From Oscillospiraceae bacterium (GTDB lineage: Bacteria > Bacillota > Clostridia > Oscillospirales > Oscillospiraceae), in NCBI GenBank assembly GCA_017527825.1, contig JAFXPO010000044.1:1-64000 (forward strand): a DNA stretch of 64,000 bases. Direction: 5' to 3'. Positions 16,377 through 26,308 of the stretch are shown here, piece after piece. A program made the position numbers and the translations under genes. Within the stretch, counting starts at the first letter, position 1; every line of letters starts with the position of its first letter. The notes beneath the pieces were generated by a model. It made no database searches. It was not told the DNA's origin and worked only from the letters and a program-made list of their open reading frames with translations.

Positions 16377-17648
16377 TCACCGATTCCGTGATTGATATTC
16401 GCCCCGGATCGCACCCACAAGGTACAGCGAGCCAAACGCCACCACCACGCCGTCCGCGCCCGCGGCGTCGAACGCCGCGCGCAGCCCGGCGGGAATCTCA
16501 CGGCATGCCGTCGCCCTTGCGCCCTGCTGACGCAGGTGCGCCGCCAGATCGTCCGCGCTCAGGGCGCGATCGCTCAGCGGGGTAAGGCAGATGAACTCCT
16601 GCGCCAGCGGCATCAGCATTGCCAGCATCTGGGGATAGTCCTTGTCCGCGAGGACGCCCAGCAGGAACACCGCCTTCTTCTTGCCCAGCAGCTCCCGCAG
16701 GGCGGCGGAGAGCGCTTCCGCGCACTGGGGATTGTGACCGCCGTCGATGAGAAACAGCGGCGCGCGCTGCATCACCTCCAGCCGCGCGGGCCACTTGACC
16801 CGTTCCAGCCCTGTGCGCACCGCCTCCTCCGGGATGCTCCAGCCGCTCTCGCGCAGCGCCGCCACGGTTTCCAGCACCGTCGCCGCGTTATGGAGCTGGT
16901 GCGCTCCCAGCAGCGCGAGGCGGTACTCTGTCCCGTTCCAACGAAAGCACTGACCGTCGAGGCTCTGCCCCAGCGGTTCCACTTTGCGGTAATCCGCAAA
17001 GCGCAGCGGGACGCTTCGCTCCGCGCAGACGTCGCGAATCACGGCGGTCACCTCCGGCGCACCGTCGTAGCACACCGCGCGGCAGCCGGGCTTGATGATG
17101 CCCGCCTTGGTGGACGCGATCTTTTCCAGCGTGTCGCCGAGGTACTCCGTGTGCTCCAGACCGATATTGGTGATGACCGCGACCTCCGGGCAATCGATGA
17201 CGTTGGTGGAGTCCAACGCGCCGCCCATGCCCACCTCCAGCACCACAATGTCGCAGTGCTGCTCGGCAAAGTACAGCATCGCCGCGGCGGTCACCAGTTC
17301 AAACTGGCTGGGGTGGTCCTCCATCGCCTCCGCGATGGCGCGAACCCGCTCCGTCACGTCCGCGAGCGCCTCGCCGGGGATGTTCTCCCCGTCGATCTGG
17401 ATGCGCTCACAGAAATGCTGGATGTACGGCGAGGTGTAGAGTCCCGTGCGGAAGCCGGCGGCACGGAGGATGGCGTCCAGCATGGCGCAGGTACTGCCCT
17501 TGCCGTTGCTGCCCGCTACATGGACGAACCTGAGCCGCTTCTGCGGGTCGCCCAGCTTACGCAGCAGCTCCCGCGTCCGGTCAAGACCAAGGCGGGTAGT
17601 GCTCCAGCCGTAATGCTCAATGTAGTCAATCGCCTCTTGCGGCGTCAT
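16377..17648 (-). CDS. folC: Folylpolyglutamate synthase / dihydrofolate synthase
   Basis: A 423-residue Mur-ligase-fold enzyme that adds glutamate to folates (and to dihydropteroate when bifunctional), trapping them in the cell. The P-loop HVAGSNGKGST is at about residues 43-53; LEVGMGGALDSTNVI and HPSQFELVTAAAMLYF are further family motifs, and HNPQCAEAL lies in the C-terminal domain. Its ATG overlaps the folT stop by four bases, so uptake and polyglutamylation of folate are coupled and both sit downstream of a THF riboswitch. Confidence 0.95.
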   Translation of the reverse strand: MTPQEAIDYIEHYGWSTTRLGLDRTRELLRKLGDPQKRLRFVHVAGSNGKGSTCAMLDAILRAAGFRTGLYTSPYIQHFCERIQIDGENIPGEALADVTERVRAIAEAMEDHPSQFELVTAAAMLYFAEQHCDIVVLEVGMGGALDSTNVIDCPEVAVITNIGLEHTEYLGDTLEKIASTKAGIIKPGCRAVCYDGAPEVTAVIRDVCAERSVPLRFADYRKVEPLGQSLDGQCFRWNGTEYRLALLGAHQLHNAATVLETVAALRESGWSIPEEAVRTGLERVKWPARLEVMQRAPLFLIDGGHNPQCAEALSAALRELLGKKKAVFLLGVLADKDYPQMLAMLMPLAQEFICLTPLSDRALSADDLAAHLRQQGARATACREIPAGLRAAFDAAGADGVVVAFGSLYLVGAIRGEYQSRNR

Positions 17649-18178
17649 AGGATCACCTTCTTAAAGACGCGCTCCGAGAGCTGCGCGAGTGCGCGGATGG
17701 TCACAAACTGCACCACGCTCAAAAACGCCGACTGCACCACGCGAGTCGCCAACAGCGGCACAAAGGGTGAGCTGTAGAGCAGATGAATCCAGAATGTGTT
17801 GAGCAGCAGTCCCAAGATAAACTGCACGATCAGCACCGCGCAGAGGGTGCTGCGGAGGCTGTTTTCCTTTTTCAGGAAGTATCCGAAGGTCAGACCGGTG
17901 AGCGCCGCGGTCAGCGTAAATCCCGGAAAATACGGTCCCGTGGGAAACAGGATCGCGCCGAGGAAGTCCGCCAGCGCGCCGAGCACCATGGTCGGCACCG
18001 CGCCGAACAGCATGCCCGAAAGCACCACCGGCACGAAGCCAAAGCCGATGCGGATGTTCCATGCGTTGATGGAGAGAAACCGCGTCAGCACAATGTCCAT
18101 CGCCAGCAGAACGCCCAGCGTTGAGAGCATTTTGGTGGAAAACAGGTTTTTGGTTTGCTCTTGACCGTTTAATTTCAT
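17645..18178 (-). CDS. folT: Folate ECF transporter, S component FolT
   Basis: A 177-residue membrane protein with about six hydrophobic helices: the substrate-binding subunit of an energy-coupling-factor folate importer. GFGFVPVVLSGMLFGAVPTM and GALADFLGAILFPTGPYFPG match the folate-family S component. The shared EcfA/A'/T module is not in the window. I chose ATG 18178 because AAAGGAG lies seven bases before it and the N-terminal MKLNGQEQTKNLF fits the family; the longer frame runs into the riboswitch. Control by the THF riboswitch upstream is strongly supported by sequence. Confidence 0.92.
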   Translation of the reverse strand: MKLNGQEQTKNLFSTKMLSTLGVLLAMDIVLTRFLSINAWNIRIGFGFVPVVLSGMLFGAVPTMVLGALADFLGAILFPTGPYFPGFTLTAALTGLTFGYFLKKENSLRSTLCAVLIVQFILGLLLNTFWIHLLYSSPFVPLLATRVVQSAFLSVVQFVTIRALAQLSERVFKKVIL

Positions 18179-18180
18179 AA

Positions 18181-18218
18181 AAAACTCCTTTCGCAACAGT
18201 TGCCGCGAAAGGAGTTTT
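18181..18218 (-). promoter_or_regulatory. Expression platform hairpin of the THF riboswitch
   Basis: A perfect 14-bp stem (18181-18194 with 18205-18218). Its 3' arm contains the AAAGGAG ribosome site of folT, followed by a run of six T. It could block translation or terminate transcription, or both. Confidence 0.85.
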
Positions 18219-18223
18219 CCTCT

Positions 18224-18323
18224 TGCAGCAGCGGATGCGGGAGCAGCATCGCGGAAAATGTCCTTCGTCCGCCGACAACTTCCCATCCGGCGGCACTTGA
18301 CGCGCTGTTCCCTACTCTGTTGA
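18224..18323 (-). ncRNA. Tetrahydrofolate (THF) riboswitch
   Basis: Read on the minus strand, the region carries in order the conserved THF-riboswitch blocks: AGAGTAG, GCGCGTCAAGTG, GGATGGGAAGTTG, GGCGGACGAAGG, and CCGCATCCGCTGC at the 3' end. These match the folate-sensing aptamer with its pseudoknotted three-way junction found upstream of folT in Firmicutes. The 5' end lies only about six bases after the stop codon of the formate-channel gene, so the aptamer is probably intra-operonic. Confidence 0.92.
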
Positions 18324-18326
18324 TGT

Positions 18327-18944
18327 TCAGTGGTTGATATACTTCCTGCAAAGCGGTAACAGGATACCGCCGACAGAATTGCCGAGGGTGATGACGAGAA
18401 TGCGGAGAATCGCCTGAATGCTCCACGCGCCCGCCATCCAGAAGTAAAACATGTCCGCGACGCAGTGCTCCGTCCCGCAGAGGATGAAGCCCATCACGCC
18501 GAAGAACAACGAAAGGTACTTCCCGGCTTCGTGGGGGTTATTCTTGTAGCCCTCCACGGCGATGTAGATAAAGATATTGCACAAAAGTCCCAGGAAAAAG
18601 AGACTCACGAGGCTGTCATCCAGCTTGGCGGAACACAACGCCATCGCCTTTTCCGCAATGGCGGCGTTGCGGGTCATGCGGACGAAAAACGCCGTCAGCC
18701 CCGCGCCACAGAGGTTCCCCAGCCAAATCACCGGCAGGCTTTTGGCGTACGCCGCGTCATTGTCAAACGCGTAGCACACCTTGCCGGTATAGAGGTGGAA
18801 GCCCATGGTGCAGACCGTGAACAGTCCCACGGTAAACACCGCCGCGCCGATCACCTTGCTCTCCAGCGACAGAAACGCCACGCCGCCAAGCCCGATGCTC
18901 AGTCCCGCGAGGACGGCGGATAGAAACACTTTGAGCAGCTTCAT
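18327..18944 (-). CDS. Formate/nitrite transporter family (FNT) channel
   Basis: A 205-residue compact FNT protein with six hydrophobic helices. Conserved features are the N-terminal SIGLGGVAFL, WLGNLCGAG, the central GTEHCVADM with the pore histidine, and LGNSVGGILLPL. The start overlaps the fchA stop as TGATG. In this operon the likely substrate is formate, made when Fhs runs backwards, so export is the probable direction. Nitrite or hydrosulfide cannot be ruled out by sequence alone. It is shorter than FocA (about 285 residues) but the core motifs are all present. Confidence 0.85.
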   Translation of the reverse strand: MKLLKVFLSAVLAGLSIGLGGVAFLSLESKVIGAAVFTVGLFTVCTMGFHLYTGKVCYAFDNDAAYAKSLPVIWLGNLCGAGLTAFFVRMTRNAAIAEKAMALCSAKLDDSLVSLFFLGLLCNIFIYIAVEGYKNNPHEAGKYLSLFFGVMGFILCGTEHCVADMFYFWMAGAWSIQAILRILVITLGNSVGGILLPLCRKYINH

Positions 18945-19561
18945 CAGCAGAACCTCTGGTACACGTCCTGATAGACCTTTTCCGCGATGGGCCAATACTT
19001 CGCCATGCCCGCGTCGATATGGGCGTTGATCTCCTCCGCGTAGGCGCGATCCTTCATCAGCTTGGTGTTGACCTTGACGTTCACCGCCGCGCCGTACATG
19101 GCGCTCCAGCAGAACACCACGCCCGTCGCCGCGTCGGAGATGACCAGCTTGCTGCCCTTCTCCGCGAACTCCTTTTGCAGCTCAATGCACTCGCAGCAGA
19201 GGTCAAAAATCTCCAGCGGCGCGCTGGCGGCGTCACGCAGGCACTTTTCCATAACCTCGTCCCGCGTGGGGTCGTCCTTGGGGATACCGTAGGCGCGGGA
19301 GAGCGGTTCGAACATCTTCGCGTCCTTCTCGATGCACGCCAGCAGCTTCACGCGCAGCGCCTGCGCGCGCGCCATGAGCGCCTTGATTTCCTCCTCCACA
19401 TCGGCGTATTTCTTCTTGCCGACGGTCAGCTCACCCACCATGTCGCCCAACGCGACGCCAATGGCGCCGACGAGGGCGCTGGCGCCCCCGCCGCCCGGAA
19501 CGGGCGCGGGGGACGCAAGCTGCTCGGTGAAATTCGCAACAGAACCATTGAGTAAATCCAT
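18944..19561 (-). CDS. fchA: FchA family cyclodeaminase/cyclohydrolase (first copy)
   Basis: A 205-residue protein of the formiminotransferase-cyclodeaminase family. ASPAPVPGGGGASAL is the N-terminal folate-binding motif; VGELTVGKKKY and the helical remainder follow. FchA enzymes convert 5-formimino-THF to 5,10-methenyl-THF with ammonia release, or hydrolyse methenyl-THF to 10-formyl-THF. Because this copy is directly downstream of fhs and no folD is present in the window, the methenyl-THF cyclohydrolase role is a reasonable inference. A second copy lies at 33595-34230. Confidence 0.9.
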   Translation of the reverse strand: MDLLNGSVANFTEQLASPAPVPGGGGASALVGAIGVALGDMVGELTVGKKKYADVEEEIKALMARAQALRVKLLACIEKDAKMFEPLSRAYGIPKDDPTRDEVMEKCLRDAASAPLEIFDLCCECIELQKEFAEKGSKLVISDAATGVVFCWSAMYGAAVNVKVNTKLMKDRAYAEEINAHIDAGMAKYWPIAEKVYQDVYQRFC

Positions 19562-19614
19562 AAATTACCCCTCATCAAAGTTCTTTTGCTTACTCTTCCC
19601 GAAAGAAAAGCAAG

Positions 19615-21291
19615 TTAGAACAGGCCGGAGATGACGCCGTCTTCGTCCACATCGATCTTCTCCGCGGCGGGAACCTTGGGGAGACCCGGCATGGTCATGA
19701 TGTCGCCGGTCAGCGCCACGAGGAAGCCCGCGCCCGCGCAGACCTTCAGGTTGCGGACGGTGATCTTGAAGCCCTTCGGCGCACCGAGAAGCGAGGCGTT
19801 ATCCGAGAAGGAATACTGGGTCTTCGCCATGCAGATGGGCAGCTTGTCGAAGCCAAGCTCCGTGATCTGGGCGAGCTGCTTCTTGGCGTTGGCGTCCAGC
19901 ACCACGCCGTCAGCGTGATAGACCTTGGTGCAGATGGCGTTGAGCTTGTTCTCGATGGAGTCCTTCTCATCGTAGACAAAGCTGAACTGGTTGGGCTGCT
20001 CGCACAGACGCACGACCTCTTCCGCCAGCGCCTTGCCGCCTTCGCCGCCCTTTGCCCAGACCTCGCTGAGCGCGACGTTGACGCCAAGCTCCTTGCACTT
20101 CTTCTCCACAAGGTCAAGCTCCGCCTTGGTATCGGTCGGGAACGCGTTGATCGCGACGACACAGGGCAGGCCATACACATCCTTGACGTTGGAGACGTGC
20201 TGGAGCAGGTTGGGCAGACCCTTTTCGAGGGCTTCGAGGTTCTCGCCGTTCAGCTCCGCCTTGGGCACGCCGCCGTGATACTTGAGCGCGCGCACTGTCG
20301 CGACAATGACCACCGCGGACGGACGCAAGCCGGACATGCGGCACTTGATGTCAATGAACTTCTCCGCGCCGAGGTCGGCGGCGAAGCCGGCTTCCGTCAC
20401 GGTGTAGTCGCTGAGCTTGAGCGCCATGCGCGTCGCCATCACGCTGTTGCAGCCGTGGGCGATGTTCGCGAACGGACCGCCATGGATGAACGCGGGGGTG
20501 CCTTCGAGCGTCTGAACAAGGTTGGGCTTGACGGCGTCCTTCAGGAGCGCCGCCATCGCGCCCTCCGCCTTGAGGTCATGGGCGGTGACAGGCTTGCCGG
20601 CGTAGCTGTAGCCGACGATCATGCGGCCGAGGCGCTCCTTGAGGTCGGTGATGCCGGAGGCAAGGCACAGCGCCGCCATGACCTCGGACGCCACGGTGAT
20701 CTCAAAGCCATCCTCGCGGGGTACACCCTGCACGCGACCGCCGAGACCGTCGACGATGTGGCGCAGCTGGCGGTCGTTCATGTCCACCGCGCGCTTCCAG
20801 GTGATGCTCTTGGGATCGATGCCAAGGACGTTACCCTGCTGAATGTGGTTGTCCAGCATGGCGGCAAGCAGGTTGTTCGCCGCGCCGATGGCGTGGAAGT
20901 CGCCGGTGAAGTGGAGGTTGATGTCCTCCATGGGGACGACCTGCGCGTAGCCGCCGCCGGCTGCGCCGCCCTTGACGCCGAAGACAGGACCGAGGGAAGG
21001 CTCACGCAGGGCGACGATGGACTTCTTGCCGATGGCGCGCAGACCGTCGGCGAGACCGACGGACGTGGTGGTCTTGCCCTCGCCTGCGGGGGTCGGGGTG
21101 ATGGCGGTGACGAGAATCAGCTTGCCGTTGGGCTTGCTCTCCAGGTCCTTGAGCAGCTTATAGTCAACCTTCGCTTTATAGTTGCCGTACTGCTCCAGAT
21201 ATTTTTCATCGATGCCGGCGTTTGCCGCGATCTCGGTAATTTTACGCTTTTCGCACTCCTGCGCGATCTCAATGTCAGTCTTGATGCCCAT
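19615..21291 (-). CDS. fhs: Formate-tetrahydrofolate ligase
   Basis: A 558-residue enzyme that interconverts formate, ATP and THF with 10-formyl-THF. The P-loop [11 protein letters not shown] is at residues 65-75; [20 protein letters not shown] and [16 protein letters not shown] are family-diagnostic. Downstream of histidine and purine breakdown it probably runs toward formate and ATP, a substrate-level phosphorylation step. It has its own promoter (21337-21365) and a strong GGAGGAG site, followed by fchA and the FNT channel in the same direction. Confidence 0.97.
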   Translation of the reverse strand: MGIKTDIEIAQECEKRKITEIAANAGIDEKYLEQYGNYKAKVDYKLLKDLESKPNGKLILVTAITPTPAGEGKTTTSVGLADGLRAIGKKSIVALREPSLGPVFGVKGGAAGGGYAQVVPMEDINLHFTGDFHAIGAANNLLAAMLDNHIQQGNVLGIDPKSITWKRAVDMNDRQLRHIVDGLGGRVQGVPREDGFEITVASEVMAALCLASGITDLKERLGRMIVGYSYAGKPVTAHDLKAEGAMAALLKDAVKPNLVQTLEGTPAFIHGGPFANIAHGCNSVMATRMALKLSDYTVTEAGFAADLGAEKFIDIKCRMSGLRPSAVVIVATVRALKYHGGVPKAELNGENLEALEKGLPNLLQHVSNVKDVYGLPCVVAINAFPTDTKAELDLVEKKCKELGVNVALSEVWAKGGEGGKALAEEVVRLCEQPNQFSFVYDEKDSIENKLNAICTKVYHADGVVLDANAKKQLAQITELGFDKLPICMAKTQYSFSDNASLLGAPKGFKITVRNLKVCAGAGFLVALTGDIMTMPGLPKVPAAEKIDVDEDGVISGLF

Positions 21292-21336
21292 GCGTATCTC
21301 CTCCTGTATTTTGATTGGTTTGCGCGTTCTGTCCGT

Positions 21337-21365
21337 ATTGTAACGACAGCGGCGGATTTTGTAAA
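21337..21365 (-). promoter_or_regulatory. Promoter of fhs-fchA-FNT
   Basis: Minus strand TTTACA (21360-21365), 17-base spacer, TACAAT (21337-21342), about 45 bases upstream of the fhs ATG. Confidence 0.78.
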
Positions 21366-21439
21366 TGACTTTCTTTTTTTCGTTTTGCCATAAGGCTTTC
21401 TTCGTGAAAGTAAAAGCCTGCTATGCTTTAAAAACGAAA

Positions 21440-21462
21440 GCGACCCGTCCTTGTCGGGTCGC
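21440..21462 (-). terminator. Terminator after the Lrp gene
   Basis: An 8-bp GC-rich stem (21440-21447 with 21455-21462) followed on the minus strand by TTTCGTTTTT. It separates hutU-hutI-lrp from fhs. Confidence 0.8.
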
Positions 21463-21471
21463 CGTTCGCTT

Positions 21472-21906
21472 TTACGGGAGCGGCAGCTCCTTGGCGGCAA
21501 AGAGCGTCTTGAGCTCCACTGACGTGCGGGAATCGCCGTACTGCTTGATCTGGGACAGCAGCCCGTCCAGCGCGTTGGTGTCCCGCACCGCGAAGCGAAG
21601 CATGGCGTTGTAGTGCCCGATTACATGATAGTGCTCCGTAATCTCCGGCTTCTGCTCGCAGAACGCGCAGAATGCCGCGTACTTGTCCGGCTCCGGCGCC
21701 ACCATGATGAATCCGGTGATGCCGCAGTCCAGGCGCGTTCGGTCCACGCTGATGCGGTAGGAGCGGATGATCCCCTCCTCCTCCAGCTTGCGGATGCGTT
21801 CCGCCACCGCGGGAGGTGTCAGCCCGACTTGCTCGCCGATGGCGCGCAGGGTCATGCGGCAGTCCTCCTGCAAAAGATTGAGAATTTTATAGTCTGTCCG
21901 ATCCAC
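21472..21906 (-). CDS. Lrp/AsnC family transcriptional regulator
   Basis: A 144-residue regulator with the N-terminal winged helix-turn-helix (MDRTDYKILNLLQEDCRM, then LTPPAVAERIRKLEEEGII) and a C-terminal RAM/ACT-like ligand domain (about 65-140). The family senses amino acids. It starts 18 bases after the hutI stop, so it is probably the third gene of the hutU-hutI transcript; histidine or glutamate is a plausible effector by context only. Confidence 0.9.
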   Translation of the reverse strand: MDRTDYKILNLLQEDCRMTLRAIGEQVGLTPPAVAERIRKLEEEGIIRSYRISVDRTRLDCGITGFIMVAPEPDKYAAFCAFCEQKPEITEHYHVIGHYNAMLRFAVRDTNALDGLLSQIKQYGDSRTSVELKTLFAAKELPLP

Positions 21907-21924
21907 AGGAAATGCCTTTCTGAG

Positions 21925-23148
21925 TTAAACCACAACGCCCTTTTTGACCACTGTTTTGACCAGGTTGCTGCCCACACGGTAACAGATATAATCCAGATCC
22001 GGCGCGTTCCAGATCACCAGATCGCCCTGCTTGCCCGCCTCCACGGAGCCAACCTTGTCCGCCATGTCGATGGCGGCGGCGCCGTTGAGCGTGACCGCGG
22101 TGAGCACCTCCTCCGGTGTCAGCTTGTACTTCAGGCAGCCGAGGTTGATGACAAACTGCATGTTGAGGCACGGGCAGGAGCCGGGATTGAAGTCCGTCGC
22201 CATAGCGACGGGAACGCCCGCCTTCACCATGTCGCGGGCGGGCGCGAACACCGCGCCGAGGTTGAAGCTGGTCGCGGGCAGCAGGCAGGCAATCACGCCT
22301 CCCTTCGCCATGCTCGCGATGCCCTCCGGCGGGCAGACGATCAGATGCTCCGCCGAGATCGCGCCGATCTCACCGGCGAGCACGCTGCCGCCGATGGCTT
22401 CGATCTCATCGGCGTGAATCTTCGGGCGCAGACCGTACTTGAGACCGGCTTCCAGGATGCGGCGGGATTCCTCCGCCGTGAAGGTGTCCGCTTCGCAGAA
22501 CACGTCGCAGAACTTGGCGATACCCTGTTCCTTGACAAGCGGCATCATCTCTTCGCACACGAGGCGAACATACTCGTCCCGGTTCTGCTTGTACTCCGCA
22601 GGCACCAGATGCGCACCCATAAAGGTGGCAACCAGATCGATGGGATGGCGCTCGTTCAGGTCACGGATCACGCGCAGTTCCTTGAGCTCATGCTCCGTGG
22701 CAAGACCGTAGCCGCTCTTGGCTTCACAGGTGGTCGTGCCGAAGCGCAGCATCTCGTTGAGCGCGTCCTCCGCCTTCGCCGCCAGTTCCTCCTCAGTGGC
22801 TGTGCGGGTGGCGTTGGTGGTGGACTGGATGCCGCCGCCGGCGTTTTGGATGTCCAGATAGCTTGCGCCGTGGAGTTTTAAGCCCAGCTCGTTCTGCCGC
22901 CAGCCGCCGAAGATGAGGTGCGTGTGCGCGTCCACCAGACCCGGCGTGACCAGATTGCCGCCCGCGTCGATGATCTCCGCGCCCTCGGCGTCCGGCTTAC
23001 CGGTACCGGCGGCGGCAATGATGCCGTCCTCGATCAGCACCCACGCGTCCCTGAGCATTTCAATCCTGCCCTGCTCCTCGCCGCGATGGGCGGACGCGCC
23101 CTTGGGCGTCGCCAGCATGCCGATGTTTTGGATCAATACTTTTCTCAT
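21925..23148 (-). CDS. hutI: Imidazolonepropionase
   Basis: Third step of histidine breakdown: hydrolyses imidazolonepropionate to N-formimino-L-glutamate. The 407-residue amidohydrolase has the metal-binding VDAHTHLIFGG near residues 73-83, KIHADEIEAIGG with the next ligand, and DFNPGSCPC near 318 with the catalytic aspartate region. The ribosome site AAAGGA precedes ATG. It follows hutU after a stable intercistronic hairpin. Confidence 0.96.
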   Translation of the reverse strand: MRKVLIQNIGMLATPKGASAHRGEEQGRIEMLRDAWVLIEDGIIAAAGTGKPDAEGAEIIDAGGNLVTPGLVDAHTHLIFGGWRQNELGLKLHGASYLDIQNAGGGIQSTTNATRTATEEELAAKAEDALNEMLRFGTTTCEAKSGYGLATEHELKELRVIRDLNERHPIDLVATFMGAHLVPAEYKQNRDEYVRLVCEEMMPLVKEQGIAKFCDVFCEADTFTAEESRRILEAGLKYGLRPKIHADEIEAIGGSVLAGEIGAISAEHLIVCPPEGIASMAKGGVIACLLPATSFNLGAVFAPARDMVKAGVPVAMATDFNPGSCPCLNMQFVINLGCLKYKLTPEEVLTAVTLNGAAAIDMADKVGSVEAGKQGDLVIWNAPDLDYICYRVGSNLVKTVVKKGVVV

Positions 23149-23165
23149 AACGTATGATTCCTTTC

Positions 23166-23193
23166 AAGGGAGAGGGGCAAGCCCCTCTCCCTT
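23166..23193 (-). repeat. Intercistronic hairpin between hutU and hutI
   Basis: A perfect 13-bp stem (23166-23178 with 23181-23193) with a 2-base loop and no T run on the minus strand. It probably tunes or stabilises the hutU message rather than ending transcription. Confidence 0.75.
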
Positions 23194-23204
23194 TTGGTCA
23201 GTGT

Positions 23205-25226
<2,022 letters not shown>

Positions 25227-25300
25227 TTGGGTACGTCCTCACTTTCTCAGCTGTTTTTTGTTGGAAAGCACTAAATTTCGCTTCCCGTTGACTTGCTGTC

Positions 25301-25333
25301 TTGTATTATAGCGCAAATATGCTATAATGAAAA
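25301..25333. promoter_or_regulatory. Fully overlapping divergent promoters with inverted repeat (hutU / lysR)
   Basis: Plus strand (lysR): TTGTAT 25301-25306, 16-base spacer, TATAAT 25323-25328. Minus strand (hutU): TTTTCA 25328-25333, 17-base spacer, TATAAT 25305-25310. A perfect inverted repeat TTATAGC-N8-GCTATAA (25306-25327) lies across both. Each -10 box overlaps the opposite -35 region, so polymerase can occupy only one at a time. This is a plausible LysR site. Confidence 0.75.
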
Positions 25334-25385
25334 ATATTTAGTTGATATATTTGTTATACTTTTTCTATATATGGAGGAATCGGAT

Positions 25386-26264
25386 ATGACCATTCGTCAG
25401 CTGGAATACTTCTGCGCCGTGGTGGAAGAGAAAAGCGTATCCGCGGCGTCGCGAAAGCTGCATGTGGCGCAGCCGCCGATCTCCCGCCAGATCGCTCTTT
25501 TGGAACAGGAGCTGGGGGTTGAGCTGTTCCGCCGCGGCAATAAGGGCATGCAGCTCACGGACGCCGGCATGAGTCTCTATCAGCAGGGTCGGGCGTTCAT
25601 CTCCGACCTCGATCAGCTCGCGGAGCATGTGCGATCGCTGGGCGCAGGCGTGCGAGGCTCGGTGCGTATCGGCGTGCTGCACTCCACCGTCCCCTACACG
25701 CTGCCGTTCCTGCGCTCCTATCACGCGGCGTACCCGCAGGTGGAGCTTTACACCCGGCTCGGCTCGCCGCAGGACCTGGTTGCCGATCTCAACCGTGGCG
25801 AGCTGAACGTGTTGTTTCTTCGCGCGGGCGTCAAGGAAACCATCGGGCTGCGGGAGCGGATCGTGGGCGAGGATCGCCTGAAGCTCATCATGACCGCCGC
25901 GACCGATCCCGCGCCGGAACTGGACGAGGTACCGGTGGAACGGCTGCGGGGCGTGCCGATGTGTCTGCTGCGCAGCGACGACCTGTGGGGCTACACAGAG
26001 GTGCTGCTCAAGGAGTGCCAGCGCAGCGGTTTCACCCCTGAGGTGGTGTATCAATGCTATGACACCACTATGCCGATGCAGCTGGTGCAATCCGGTCTCG
26101 GCGTCAGCTTCCTGCCGGAGAGCATCGTCGAGACGCTTCCCCACGCGGGCATCTACGCCAAGCCGATTCGCGGGCTGAACGAAAAGTCCTACGCGGTGCT
26201 GGCGTGGAACGAGACCGGTTACCTCTCCGGCAGCGTGGAGCTGTTCACCCAATTTGAGCCGTAA
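25386..26264 (+). CDS. LysR-type regulator, probable histidine-utilization regulator
   Basis: A 292-residue LysR protein: helix-turn-helix at about residues 18-37 (SVSAASRKLHVAQPPISRQI), then the effector domain from about 90, including RIGVLHSTVPYTLP and GLGVSFLPESIV. I chose ATG 25386 with GGAGG eight bases upstream; the longer open frame begins before the promoter. It is divergent from hutU and convergent with hutH, so control of hut genes is likely, with urocanate or histidine as effector by analogy. A strong two-way terminator follows. Confidence 0.9.
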   Translation: MTIRQLEYFCAVVEEKSVSAASRKLHVAQPPISRQIALLEQELGVELFRRGNKGMQLTDAGMSLYQQGRAFISDLDQLAEHVRSLGAGVRGSVRIGVLHSTVPYTLPFLRSYHAAYPQVELYTRLGSPQDLVADLNRGELNVLFLRAGVKETIGLRERIVGEDRLKLIMTAATDPAPELDEVPVERLRGVPMCLLRSDDLWGYTEVLLKECQRSGFTPEVVYQCYDTTMPMQLVQSGLGVSFLPESIVETLPHAGIYAKPIRGLNEKSYAVLAWNETGYLSGSVELFTQFEP

Positions 26265-26297
26265 AAAGAGCCGCGATCGTGTGATCGCGGCTCTTTT
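26264..26297. terminator. Bidirectional terminator lysR / hutH
   Basis: A perfect 15-bp stem (26264-26278 with 26283-26297) with a GTGT loop, flanked by A and T runs on either side, between two convergent genes. Confidence 0.92.
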
Positions 26298-26308
26298 GTT
26301 TGGTTCGC

